In this document: in pieces, positions 55,744 to 64,000 of the stretch
How positions within the stretch are numbered: the stretch's first letter is position 1
How the letters are laid out: each line of letters opens with the position of its first letter
Source of the DNA: QHXW01 sp963847515
Lineage (GTDB): Bacteria > Acidobacteriota > Terriglobia > Bryobacterales > Bryobacteraceae
Direction of reading: 5' to 3'
Assembly (NCBI GenBank): GCA_963847515.1
Contig: CAWKAA010000005.1
Coordinates: forward strand, 1,054,001-1,118,000
Length of the DNA stretch: 64,000 bases
The notes under the pieces: generated by a model
Database searches by the model: none
Seen by the model: only the letters and a program-made list of their open reading frames with translations
What the model was told of the DNA's origin: nothing
Translations under genes and position numbers: made by a program

Positions 55744-56355
55744 ATGCCTGAATTTTGCACCTGCGGCGCGCAATTGCCCCCCGATGCGCGCTTTTGCCAT
55801 AAATGCGGCAAGCCGCAACGCGAAGAGATCGTCGTAGAACCGGTGGAGGTGTTCGCGCCTCCGCAAGCGCCGCTGGTAGAGGCGGCGCCGCTTCAGGCGC
55901 TCAGCTTTCGAAACCCCATTGCCTTGCGCGTGGGACTGTTGGCCGCGGGTCTGCTGTGCCTGATGATGATGATTCCCGGCGTCAATTACGCGGCCGTGGT
56001 TTGGTGGCTGGGCGCGGGCTACTTCTCCGTGTGGATTTATAAGCGCCGTACCGGGCAGCGGTTGAACGTACGCGGCGGCGCGCGCATGGGCTGGATCACG
56101 GGCATCATCAGTTGTGCGCTGCTGACGTTGCTGTTCGGATTCTTCATGCTGGCTATCCGCCAGATGGGCGGTTTGGATGCGATCAAGGATGGCCTCAAAG
56201 ATTTCGCATTTCAGCAAGGCAGTGTCGACGAAGCGCTCAAAATGCTTAAGGACCCTTCGAAAATGCTTCGTTCGTTAATCGCGACGTTCATCATGCTGAC
56301 ATTGACCTGCACGGCGGGCGGCGCGCTTGGCGCCAAGATGCTGAGTAAAGACTAG
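55744..56355 (+). CDS. Zinc-ribbon membrane protein
   Basis: A 203-residue protein. The first 30 residues form a zinc ribbon (CTCGAQLPPDARFCHKCGKP, Cys pairs CxC and CHKC). Three to four hydrophobic helices follow (IALRVGLLAAGLLCLMMMI; YAAVVWWLGAGYFSVWIY; ITGIISCALLTLLFGFFMLA; SLIATFIMLTLTCTAGGAL). This design, zinc ribbon plus membrane segments with a positively charged turn between (YKRRTGQRLNVRGGARMG), is common among uncharacterised bacterial proteins. Function unknown. Directly downstream of the membrane-anchored protein gene. Confidence 0.6.
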   Translation: MPEFCTCGAQLPPDARFCHKCGKPQREEIVVEPVEVFAPPQAPLVEAAPLQALSFRNPIALRVGLLAAGLLCLMMMIPGVNYAAVVWWLGAGYFSVWIYKRRTGQRLNVRGGARMGWITGIISCALLTLLFGFFMLAIRQMGGLDAIKDGLKDFAFQQGSVDEALKMLKDPSKMLRSLIATFIMLTLTCTAGGALGAKMLSKD

Positions 56356-56392
56356 CAACCGCTCGGAATCGGACGGGCATCATTAGCGGTCA

Positions 56393-59155
56393 TCAGTCTG
56401 CTGTTGCGTTGAGCGCCAGGGACTCAGCGGCGGAGTTGGCCACCTGGGCTACTTCCGTTCCGGCTCGCTGGCCAGCGGCGAGGATGTCGGCGCGAAGGCG
56501 GTGGAACTTGCGCTCACCGGCAGCCGCCATGGCACACGCCGAGAGCCAGGGGTCGGAGGAGCGGATCAGATCGCGGATCGCCGATTCGGCATCGCGAACT
56601 TCCAGACCGAACAGATCGCGCCCGCGCTCCGTCATGCCTTCGGAGCTATCCAGCAGCGGGAGCACGACTCGTTTCAGCGCCGGTTCGAGCACGGTATCGA
56701 GAAAATCGAGCGCGGCCAGAAATTGTTCGCGGCGGCGGCCGCGCACCGCCAGATACGCGGCGTGCATATCTTCGGGCGGATACTTCAGGCCCAACAGGCG
56801 GAAGAGGCGCTCCAGCGTTTGTTCCAGGCGTTCCTGGAGACTGCGCTCGAGCAGGCCCGCCGCGGTTCGCGAGCCCTTGTGATCGTGAAAGGGCTCGACG
56901 GCGGAGTAGAGCTCGAAATAATGTCGCGCTTCCTTCAGAATGTGATCGGTAACGAAGGTGGCGCCATAGTTGAGATGCGGGGCGGTCTCATGGAGGTGGC
57001 TGAGGGCGCGCAAGACGGCGATGCGAATGGAAATTTCCGGCTCGTTGAGGGAATGCAGGAGCACGTCCGCGCTGCGCTGATCCGGGATCAGCTTCAGGAC
57101 GCGCGGGATCTGGCAGCGTGTAGCCAGCGGCCATGAGGTATCCGCCAGGCAGTCGCCGAGGAGGCCGCAATGCCGGGCTCCGAACGCCGCCAGCGATTCG
57201 ATCACCACGCTTCGTAGGGCGGGGTCGTCCAGGCGCCGGATCATGGCTTCCACCGAACCCCGGTTACCCAACTTGCCGGCGGCACGGCACGCCGCGGCCA
57301 CCACGTCGTTGTCCTGATCCTGGAGCAAGCGTGCTAATTCGTTTGCGTTTTCCTGGCCTCGTACCGCGATGGCCAACGCCGCCATTCTTCGGCGGCGGGA
57401 ATCCGAATGCCCGGCCGCGGCCGAGATCCAATCGGGCGTCAACACTTCGCCCGCCAGTTGCGCCTTGTCGTTCATGGCTTCGATGGCGGCTTCCACCACG
57501 GCCGGGTTCGGATGGTTGAGAAAATCGGCGGCGCGAGCGGTGGCTTCCGGTGAGACCGCGATCACGTACGGCACCACCTTGCCGAGCACGGCCGTGGCTC
57601 CGGGATCGCCGGCAGCGGTCTGGATCTCGGGCATCGCGGTATCGAGTAAACCGGGGAACTCGATAGCTCGCGCCAGGTCGTAAACCGTGGCGCGGACTTC
57701 ATCCATGGGGCTTGATGACATCCGCGTCAGGACCGGCGCCAGGTCATAGCCCGGAGCCTCGGCCAGCATTGAGAGCGCATAGCAAACCTGGCGAGTGTTG
57801 GTGCTCTCGAGGGTCTGCTCCAAGAGCTGCAAGGTGGCGGGGTCGCCGACGGTCAGGCGCGCATCTTCCAGTTCGAGGCGGCGCCGCTCGATCCGGCTCC
57901 GCATGGTGCGCCTGTATTCCCGCTCGGCGGCTCGCGCCAGAAAGATCCAGGCGGCCGTACATCCGACCGTCATGATGGCGATGATCCGCATGTCCCGCAA
58001 TCCCAAGGCAAGCAGCGAAGCCAGCAGAATGCCCGCCAATCCACGGCCGAACCGGTCGATGAAGATGTCGATAAACGCCTTGGTGCGGTTCTTCAGACCG
58101 GAGGGCAGAGGAAGAAAGAGCAGTTCCATGCCCGTGCGGTTGAACGTGTAGCGGTTGACGGCTTCGGAGAAGCGGAGAATGATCGAGGACACCAGGCCGG
58201 GCACCGCGACGGCCGCGATCGAGGCAGCGGTGATGCACAGCGGCATGATTTGCAAGGTCCCGCCTACACCGATGCGCCGGACAATCCATGCGGTGAAAAA
58301 CAATTGAAGAACCAGTGAAATCAGGTTCAGGTAAACAAAGAAACTGGCGAAGAATGCTGTCAGCTGGTCGCCGTGGAAGGTGCGCTTGGCGACCGCCTGG
58401 AACTGGAAATCCACCAGCTCATCCACAATGAAGGTGAGCAAGGTAATCACGATGATGAGCTGAAGGTGGCGGTTGCGGGCAATCGAGGCGAAGATGTCGC
58501 GAGCCGAGAATTCCTGTTTTTCCGTGTCCGCGGCGCGCGCTCCCGCGAGCGATGTGCCGCTTTGCCGAATGGCGCCAAGAAACGCTCCAAACGCCAGGGC
58601 GACGATTCCCGCGCACGCCAGAATGAGGTTCCGCGTTCCGACGATTCTGACGGTCAGGGTTGTAACCCCGCTTCCCACTGCCGCGCCAGCCACCGCTCCA
58701 AGGCCAAGGAGCCCGTACAGCCGTTTGGCCTGGCGCGAATCGAACAGGTTAGCGGCCACAAGCCAACCCTGCGAGAACAGCACGATGCTGAAGAGGCTCA
58801 CCCAGATGTTGAACACATACAGCATCCACGGAAGGTTCAATCCGATGAGCCACCACAACGCGATCAGGCAGACGATGGCAAGGAGCATGGTCCAGGAGAC
58901 AGCGGTGGTCAGCGATGACTTCAACGCAATGCGGGTATAGAGATAAGCCAGCACGCCGCCGGCGCCGGCGATGAGGATATAGAGGTAGGGAAGTTTGTCG
59001 ATGTTGAATTTGTTGAGAAACATCGCCGCCGAAACAGGCTTAAGGATGTAGTACGCGACCATCACGCATAGAAGGTAAAGCGACATGAACAGCGTGCGCG
59101 CGTATTCCCCTTTGCGCACGTCGAAGAGCTTACGCCACATCGCGGAGGGAACCAT
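56393..59155 (-). CDS. ATP/ADP-translocase-like (NTT/TLC) protein with HEAT repeats
   Basis: A 920-residue protein. Residues 1-420 hold about 12 helices related to the plastid/Rickettsia type nucleotide translocase family: YARTLFMSLYLLCVMVAYYILKPVSAAMFLNKF, then ILIAGAGGVLAYLYTRIAL and a later FSEAVNRYTFNRTGMELLFLPLP. The remaining 500 residues are HEAT-like helical repeats: for example AAACRAAGKLGNRGSVEAMIRRLDDPALRSVVIESLAAFG. The HEAT half probably binds other proteins or nucleotides. The family member in free-living acidobacteria is not known to exchange ATP/ADP; a role in envelope sensing or transport is likely. It starts with ATG 59155 or, 15 bp in, 59140. The frame is intact. Confidence 0.8.
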   Translation of the reverse strand: MVPSAMWRKLFDVRKGEYARTLFMSLYLLCVMVAYYILKPVSAAMFLNKFNIDKLPYLYILIAGAGGVLAYLYTRIALKSSLTTAVSWTMLLAIVCLIALWWLIGLNLPWMLYVFNIWVSLFSIVLFSQGWLVAANLFDSRQAKRLYGLLGLGAVAGAAVGSGVTTLTVRIVGTRNLILACAGIVALAFGAFLGAIRQSGTSLAGARAADTEKQEFSARDIFASIARNRHLQLIIVITLLTFIVDELVDFQFQAVAKRTFHGDQLTAFFASFFVYLNLISLVLQLFFTAWIVRRIGVGGTLQIMPLCITAASIAAVAVPGLVSSIILRFSEAVNRYTFNRTGMELLFLPLPSGLKNRTKAFIDIFIDRFGRGLAGILLASLLALGLRDMRIIAIMTVGCTAAWIFLARAAEREYRRTMRSRIERRRLELEDARLTVGDPATLQLLEQTLESTNTRQVCYALSMLAEAPGYDLAPVLTRMSSSPMDEVRATVYDLARAIEFPGLLDTAMPEIQTAAGDPGATAVLGKVVPYVIAVSPEATARAADFLNHPNPAVVEAAIEAMNDKAQLAGEVLTPDWISAAAGHSDSRRRRMAALAIAVRGQENANELARLLQDQDNDVVAAACRAAGKLGNRGSVEAMIRRLDDPALRSVVIESLAAFGARHCGLLGDCLADTSWPLATRCQIPRVLKLIPDQRSADVLLHSLNEPEISIRIAVLRALSHLHETAPHLNYGATFVTDHILKEARHYFELYSAVEPFHDHKGSRTAAGLLERSLQERLEQTLERLFRLLGLKYPPEDMHAAYLAVRGRRREQFLAALDFLDTVLEPALKRVVLPLLDSSEGMTERGRDLFGLEVRDAESAIRDLIRSSDPWLSACAMAAAGERKFHRLRADILAAGQRAGTEVAQVANSAAESLALNATAD

Positions 59156-59225
59156 GAGGGATCGAACTATCTTAATACTGGCGTGTTTGCGCGTGCGATC
59201 GGGCTATTCCAAAGCTGGAATAGCG

Positions 59226-59849
59226 TCAAACGGTGACAACGTTGGGATGCTCGGTCTGGCCGTCGCGCATCAACCGCTCCAGCGTGGCTGCCGGGCAGAT
59301 GTTTTTCTCAATGTAGCCGAGCAGGTTGGTCGCGACCTGGCGCACTATCTTCTCGACGGAGGGATCCAGGATGTGGCCTTCGCGGTCGAATACTTTCTGC
59401 ACGTTCGCGATCGAAATGGGAAGGGGCAGAGCGATACCGCCGATATGCGAGACGACCCCGCGCAGATGTTCCAGCGACTTGATGGCGCCGATCGCGCCAG
59501 CAGCCACACCGAACAATGCGACTGGTTTGCCGGCCAGCACGGACGGGAATCCGAGGTTTTCGATCACGAGCTTCATCACACTGCTGAAGCTGCCGTGATA
59601 CTCGGGCGTGACCAAGACGACGCCGACGGCCTGGCTGACAATTTGCTGCAATTTCTTTGTGACCGGTGAATTCGGATCGGTGCCCGGGAACGGGAGGTTC
59701 AGCTCGCCCGGGTGCACTTCTTCCACCGACACCTTGGGGTGCTTGCGCAGTTCGTCCACAACGTAAGCCGAAGCCATGCTGGTGTAGTTGTTGGGACGAA
59801 CGCTGCCGTTGATCACCACAATGCGGATGGGACGGGTGGAATCTTCCAT
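59226..59849 (-). CDS. NADPH-dependent FMN reductase family protein
   Basis: About 207 residues with the flavodoxin-like fold: IRIVVINGSVRPNNYTSMASAYVVDELRKHP (FMN phosphate loop, GSVRPxSxT-like), VLVTPEYHGSFSSVMKLVIENL (the family PEYxGSxS motif) and KPVALFGVAAGAIGAIKSLEHLRGVVSHIGG. Members reduce azo dyes, chromate, quinones or flavins; the physiological role is not clear. ATG 59849 has AAGGAG about 8 bases upstream, so a longer frame to 59921 is not used. The stop is about 70 bp from the NTT-like gene's start on the same strand. Confidence 0.82.
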   Translation of the reverse strand: MEDSTRPIRIVVINGSVRPNNYTSMASAYVVDELRKHPKVSVEEVHPGELNLPFPGTDPNSPVTKKLQQIVSQAVGVVLVTPEYHGSFSSVMKLVIENLGFPSVLAGKPVALFGVAAGAIGAIKSLEHLRGVVSHIGGIALPLPISIANVQKVFDREGHILDPSVEKIVRQVATNLLGYIEKNICPAATLERLMRDGQTEHPNVVTV

Positions 59850-60342
59850 ATCATGCTCCTTCTGGGAGGCTGATGCTTCAGTGTCGCACAGGGTGGACCA
59901 CGGGTTTTCGCTGGCGAGCAACTGGTGTTCGGTCTTGGGATTTGGCTTCGTTTTGCATTTTTCTTAATTCACTGATGGCGCGGCAGATAGGGGTCGTGGG
60001 CCACACGATGATCGTAGCATGGAGGGCAAAGGAGAGATCGCTGGTTTGCGTGAACGATTGAACGGGAGTTAGTGAAAATCAGTGAGGTTTGTCCTGGTCA
60101 CATTCCAGGAGGAACGCCGACATTAAGGGGACCTATCTGGCCAACCAGATCATCCCTTTTTACGAGTCGCCGACGATCCGCCCGGAGCCGGCGGAGACGC
60201 CACTTCCGCGGTTAGGGTATTTCCCGTCCACTTGACGCCGAACATGCCAACTTCCTGTTGGCGCGTCAACCGCCAACTGGGGAATCCTTACAATGACGGC
60301 GCTGCACTTGGAGCCAAGTGAGGAGCTATTTCCCACGGCATC
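59850..60342. other. Intergenic region with a hairpin and a remnant-like open frame
   Basis: About 490 bp without a convincing gene. Codons 60088-60234 (+) read ADIKGTYLANQIIPFYESPT and end in TGA; this looks protein-like but has no start and I cannot place it. A hairpin lies at 60232-60269: TTGAC/GTCAA outer and GCCAAC/GTTGGC inner arms. It follows the STPK gene (minus strand) by about 75 bp and may terminate it. Confidence 0.35.
60232..60269 (-). terminator. Possible hairpin terminator of the kinase gene
   Basis: Outer arms TTGAC (60232-60236) and GTCAA (60265-60269), inner perfect arms GCCAAC (60246-60251) and GTTGGC (60257-60262) with a 5-base loop. There is no T-run on the minus strand side, so this may be a stabilising hairpin and not a classical terminator. 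Confidence 0.35.
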
Positions 60343-63048
60343 TCACTCCTCTAGCACGGCGCCTCCGAAAACCGGTCGGCCGCCCAGCGAGGTGTAGAAG
60401 CCGTAGAACGCCAACGCCGCTATCAGCAGAATCCCGGTCAGACTGATGCCCGCATACCACACTAACCCCTGGGTGGTCAGAGGAAAGTTGCTCAGAATAC
60501 TGTAGACAACTAAGTTCGCCACGAGAGCCAGCAAACCGAATCGGATCATCACAAACACAGCCAGACTACTAAAGATAAGTACGCCCACCAAGGCAACGGG
60601 ATCAAACTGGCTGCCTGCTGCGCCGAAAACTGTAAACAAAAGAACCCACGCCACCGCGGCTGCCCACTCCCAGCGGAGCAAGGCCCGGAGAAGGAACAGG
60701 ACAAACAGAAACGCAAGCCAGAAAAAAGGTCCCCAGAGCACTGTTAGGGCTAGATCGGCAATGACCGTGCGCGCGCCCAGGAACTGCCACTGTGGGCCGG
60801 TGGATGGTTGCGGCGGAGGATAGCCGAGCCAGGAGAAAACAAACCACGCCAGTCTTTGAACAGCGGCCGAAGACGGCGCCAGGAGACAGCCCGCAAGCAC
60901 GTCGCGTCCTACTAGTGGATCCCGAAGGCCTCCGGCCAGCAAGCGGCTCCATGAGACCAGGGTGGCGGGCCAGCGGCGGCGGACGTAGGGTTCCAAGGCA
61001 AGATAGAGAACCCACAGAAAACAGGACCAGGTAAGGCCCCAGGCCAGGAACTCGAGGAAGAGCCCGAGTTCGTCGAAGTTGGGGACGTGATGGGCGCCAA
61101 AGAAACAGGCCACCGCCCAGACCGCGAAAGTAAACGCTGCCAAACGAGAAGCTCCCCGACGATCGCCCCGACCCAGGTGGAGGTTCTTGCGGGCAAGCAT
61201 GGCGCTGACGACCAGCACCGAGAGCAACAAAACTGTGAGAATCACCAGACTCACCCAGTCGCCGGCGCTCGGCTGATACGGTTGCATGCGCTCGGGACGG
61301 GTCCAAGGGCCGACCAACTCGAAGTAGACGGGCCTGCCTCCGTATGCTGCCGCTTCAATCCGCATCGGGATATCGGGGCGCTCAGCCAGCCGTCCTGTCC
61401 ACGCTGCGCGCGCGTCGCTGTAAACGGGAGGCGTCCACATCGGCTGTGCCGGCAGCCACTTCGACGGATCGAGCCTCGCGGCAGAGAACAGCCGCGCCCA
61501 GTCTGGCGCTGACGGCGCGGCGCCCACCGGCTTCTCAAGCTGCGGAGGAACTGCGATCAACTGCATAAGGCGGCCGCGCGGATCGAGCCTGACCTCCGTC
61601 ATCCCGGACAAGTCCAATGGTGGGTCGTTCGTCCCTACCAATCCGACTATGGGTACTTGAGCGGGAAACGGGGCTAGAGCTGTGAGCGGTCGGGGGCTAC
61701 CGCGATACCAAAACACGAACGCCCCGGTCTCCAGATTGTCCCAGCGCGTCTTCGATTTGTCATGTTCCCCGATGTAGCGGAGAAAGTCATTCCCCTCATA
61801 GAAACCTATCGCCGTATCCACCGGCGGCTCGGAATAGCCGACGCTTTGCAGAATGTCCCGCGCGCGCTCGGCTAGAGCCTCCGGCGGTTTTTCCAGCGGC
61901 ACGCGCCGGAACAGCTTTGTTTGCGCACCCAACAGGATCGCTGCGATCACCGACACAATCACGCCCGCCAGCACAAGCCAAGCCACCGGGGGACGCAAAC
62001 CTTTGGTTGCTCCCGACGCCGCGACCATCTCGGGCGACGGTGTTTCCCCAGCCGCAAGCGCGGCGGCCAGCGGATCGCCTCCGGGAAATGCGGCGGCTAC
62101 CTGCCGCACCGAAGACGGCCGCAAGGCGGGATCTTTCTGCAAACAGCGCAGAATGGCGGTTTCCACGACCGGATCAATGTCCTTTACCACTGACGATGGC
62201 GCCCTGGGTGAGGATTCCAGATGTACACGCCGCCACTCGATGGGAGTGGTTGCCTGATAAGGCAGGCGTCCAGTGAATAGTTCATACAACACGAGCCCCA
62301 GCGAGTAGACATCGCTGCACACGCTGGCTTTGCCTTCGCCAATTTGCTCTGGAGCCATGTATGCCGGCGTTCCCGCAGTTTCGTTGCGACCGAGGGCGTC
62401 GTCGCTGCTGAGGGCCAGCCCGAAGTCAGTGATGCGTACCCGGCCTCGTCCATCGAGCATGATGTTGGCGGGCTTCAGATCGCGATGCAGCAGTCCGCAA
62501 TCGTGGGCGGCGGCGAGGCCGGCGCAGATTTGGTGCGCGGTCTCCAGAGCCTTGTCGCCCGGCAAGCGGCCGATGCGGCGCAACAAGGACGCAAGATCCT
62601 CGCCGTCGATGTACTCCATGGTGAGGAAGTGCTGTCCATTCACTTCGCCGATGTCGTAGACGCGACAAACATTGGGGTGCGAAACCTGGCGCGCGTTTCT
62701 CACTTCGGCGTGAAACCCGGCCAGAGCCGCGGCATCCTTCTGAAGTGAAGCGGGAAGAAACTTGAGGGCTACAACATTGCCGAGCTTGAGATCCTCTGCG
62801 CGATAAACTTCGCCCATGCCACCGCGTCCCAGCAGAGCGACGATCCGATAACGCTCGACGAGAACGGTGCCGGGCGAAAATCCGACGTTGCGAGCCGGGT
62901 GCGAACTGATGGCATCTGGCACAGGCATGACAACATTTCGATCTGGCTCCAGGGTTAGCGTATCGAGACTCGCAATGGCACGCCCGCATGAAGAACAGAA
63001 ACGGACGTTATCGGAAGATACAGTTCCGCACCTGGAGCAGGTGACCAT
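60343..63048 (-). CDS. Ser/Thr protein kinase with zinc ribbon and large membrane domain
   Basis: About 901 residues. MVTCSRCGTVSSDNVRFCSSCGRAI is an N-terminal zinc ribbon. The Hanks-type kinase domain follows (about residues 60-315): LLGRGGMGEVYRAED (glycine loop), VALKFLP (VAIK-type Lys), LLHRDLKPANIMLD (catalytic loop), ITDFGLA (DFG), GTPAYMAPEQ (APE). After a membrane helix (PPVAWLVLAGVIVSVIAAILLG) there is a long soluble part of about 220 residues with a SYSEPP-type region, then eight or so helices (VSLVILTVLLLSVLVVSAM onwards to the end). It probably senses something at the membrane and phosphorylates cytosolic targets. I use ATG 63048 because MVTCSRCG is a clean start; a longer frame to 63114 is available. 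Confidence 0.88.
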   Translation of the reverse strand: MVTCSRCGTVSSDNVRFCSSCGRAIASLDTLTLEPDRNVVMPVPDAISSHPARNVGFSPGTVLVERYRIVALLGRGGMGEVYRAEDLKLGNVVALKFLPASLQKDAAALAGFHAEVRNARQVSHPNVCRVYDIGEVNGQHFLTMEYIDGEDLASLLRRIGRLPGDKALETAHQICAGLAAAHDCGLLHRDLKPANIMLDGRGRVRITDFGLALSSDDALGRNETAGTPAYMAPEQIGEGKASVCSDVYSLGLVLYELFTGRLPYQATTPIEWRRVHLESSPRAPSSVVKDIDPVVETAILRCLQKDPALRPSSVRQVAAAFPGGDPLAAALAAGETPSPEMVAASGATKGLRPPVAWLVLAGVIVSVIAAILLGAQTKLFRRVPLEKPPEALAERARDILQSVGYSEPPVDTAIGFYEGNDFLRYIGEHDKSKTRWDNLETGAFVFWYRGSPRPLTALAPFPAQVPIVGLVGTNDPPLDLSGMTEVRLDPRGRLMQLIAVPPQLEKPVGAAPSAPDWARLFSAARLDPSKWLPAQPMWTPPVYSDARAAWTGRLAERPDIPMRIEAAAYGGRPVYFELVGPWTRPERMQPYQPSAGDWVSLVILTVLLLSVLVVSAMLARKNLHLGRGDRRGASRLAAFTFAVWAVACFFGAHHVPNFDELGLFLEFLAWGLTWSCFLWVLYLALEPYVRRRWPATLVSWSRLLAGGLRDPLVGRDVLAGCLLAPSSAAVQRLAWFVFSWLGYPPPQPSTGPQWQFLGARTVIADLALTVLWGPFFWLAFLFVLFLLRALLRWEWAAAVAWVLLFTVFGAAGSQFDPVALVGVLIFSSLAVFVMIRFGLLALVANLVVYSILSNFPLTTQGLVWYAGISLTGILLIAALAFYGFYTSLGGRPVFGGAVLEE

Positions 63049-63480
63049 CGGACGGATTGTATCGCACCGCACCGCAGCGTCGGGCACGTGACTCACATGC
63101 GGAATACTCCGCACGCTCGCGAATAGATCTTGAGTGGCGCAGGCGTCGATGTATCTGAGTGGTCACTTGGCGTATGGCAAACCGGAAAAAATCCAGTTGG
63201 ACGATAAGTCGCCATGTCGTTGATTGGAGCGGCCGAGCCGACTGCTCCGGTCGGATTACGCGCAACCCGGAGAGAGCGCTCGCGGCGTCACCTTTGTTCG
63301 GCCTCCGTACGGATCTCTGACGATCCGCCCGGAAGCCGCAAATCTCACCGGGCATCTCGTATCCCTTCTCCCTGCCTTCGTTGCGCCGCGCTCGACCTAT
63401 CCGCTGGGGTTTCCGGGACGGACCTGCGTTTGCTTTTCGTTCAGTATCTCGCGCATGACGATCATCAAAACGTCAACTTC
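63049..63480. other. Intergenic region between kinase and SRPBCC genes
   Basis: About 430 bp. Open frames here are short and carry no recognisable protein. I see no strong promoter, terminator or repeat that I can support. Confidence 0.4.
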
Positions 63481-63990
63481 TTATTTCGCCTGCCCCAGCC
63501 CCGCAACCACTGCGGCAAATTTATCGAGTATCTGGTTCCAGCCCTCTACTTGACCGCTATTTTTAGCGTTCTCCATGGTTTCATTTCCAATGAAGGTGAG
63601 TCTCGTCTGGCCGTTTCCAAGATCCTCAAAGGTAGTCACATCGTGCACACCGTCTATGGCCTCATGTTCTATTCCATAGTGCGCAGGCTCAACCTTGTTT
63701 CCCTGCGGGTCGGAAAAGTACATGGAGGAAACGATCTTTTCGTGCGGAACAATCTCGTGGTATTCACCGGCATTCCAGAACTCCTGGCCATCCGGAGCTC
63801 TCATGCAGCAGAGAAATTTTCCTCCCACGCGAAAATCCATCTTGCAAAAAGGCGTGGTAAAACCCTTCGGGCCCCACCACTGCATTACATACTTCGGGTC
63901 CGTCCACGCCTTCCAGACCAATTCGCGTGGCGCATCGAAAACTCTCGTGACAACCATCCGCTCTGTCTCGCTAACCGTGTTTTTTGTCAT
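63481..63990 (-). CDS. SRPBCC (AHSA1-like) domain protein
   Basis: A 169-residue protein with the SRPBCC/START-like fold of the AHSA1 (activator of Hsp90 ATPase homologue 1-like) group: VVTRVFDAPRELVWKAWTDPKYVMQWWGPKGFTTPFCKMDFRVGGKFLCCMRAPDGQEFWNAGEYHEIVPHEKIV and DLGNGQTRLTFIGNETMENAKNSGQVEGWNQILDKFAAVVAG. 'VWKAWTDPxxxxxWWGPKGF' and 'GWxxxLDKLAxxL' are typical. Members bind hydrophobic ligands and are often next to an ArsR-type regulator; the sequence up to the window end (63991-64000) is too short to show one. Ligand unknown. Start ATG 63990. Confidence 0.85.
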   Translation of the reverse strand: MTKNTVSETERMVVTRVFDAPRELVWKAWTDPKYVMQWWGPKGFTTPFCKMDFRVGGKFLCCMRAPDGQEFWNAGEYHEIVPHEKIVSSMYFSDPQGNKVEPAHYGIEHEAIDGVHDVTTFEDLGNGQTRLTFIGNETMENAKNSGQVEGWNQILDKFAAVVAGLGQAK

Positions 63991-64000
63991 CTTTGAGCTC

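Overview
The window looks like chromosome of an acidobacterium close to Candidatus Solibacter / Bryobacterales. Three family-level clues support this: four large orphan FtsX-type permeases of the acidobacterial duplicated orphan permease (ADOP) kind with PadR-type regulators beside them; a secreted Ig-like protein ending in a Solibacter-type C-terminal domain; and many secreted proteins with short N-terminal signals. Base composition is fairly GC-rich with compact, often ATGA-overlapping genes. I see no rRNA, tRNA, CRISPR array, transposase or phage gene.

Region 1 (1-9.8 kb): the start of a sugar-phosphate-isomerase-like gene, a DinB gene overlapping glpD, then on the minus strand one tightly packed aromatic amino-acid operon, trpC-trpF-trpB-trpA-chorismate mutase-aroF (DAHP synthase)-tyrA. 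It is divergent from a secreted TPR protein and a YHS-type membrane protein. Region 2 (9.8-17.2 kb): two large secreted proteins, a methyltransferase and two unrecognised proteins. Region 3 (17.2-23.5 kb): the heat-shock operon dnaK-dnaJ-hspR (no grpE) with a recognisable promoter and a striking tandem duplication between dnaK and dnaJ; then a ferredoxin reductase-like gene, a CbiX-like gene and a DUF1990 gene.

Region 4 (23.5-40.5 kb): a cupin, then the ADOP permease island: PadR-ADOP (+), a broken nuclease-like gene between inverted repeats, ADOP (-) divergent from a GntR regulator split by an in-frame stop, and PadR-ADOP-ADOP (-). The island is followed by a VOC protein and an ABC ATPase plus MacA-like adaptor that have no permease of their own. 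Region 5 (40.6-51.1 kb): dnaE-nucleoside hydrolase-accA-small ORF (-), a DUF4160/DUF2442 pair, YihY/BrkB, a membrane-fused spermidine-synthase-like protein and a glutaryl-CoA-dehydrogenase-like enzyme. Region 6 (51.1-64 kb): a secreted kinase-like protein with a cupin, a D-2-hydroxyacid dehydrogenase, glpX, small membrane proteins, an ATP/ADP-translocase-like protein with HEAT repeats, an NADPH-dependent FMN reductase, a Ser/Thr kinase fused to a membrane domain, and an AHSA1/SRPBCC protein.

A caution for all users: conserved housekeeping genes (aroF, trpA, trpB, dnaJ, dnaK, accA, dnaE, glpX) carry roughly 27 single-base indels in total, while long accessory genes are mostly intact. All conserved blocks are still present in other frames, so I read these as consensus or assembly errors (possibly strain mixing), not gene death, and annotate each as one gene. 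Positions of indels are approximate because they were read by eye.
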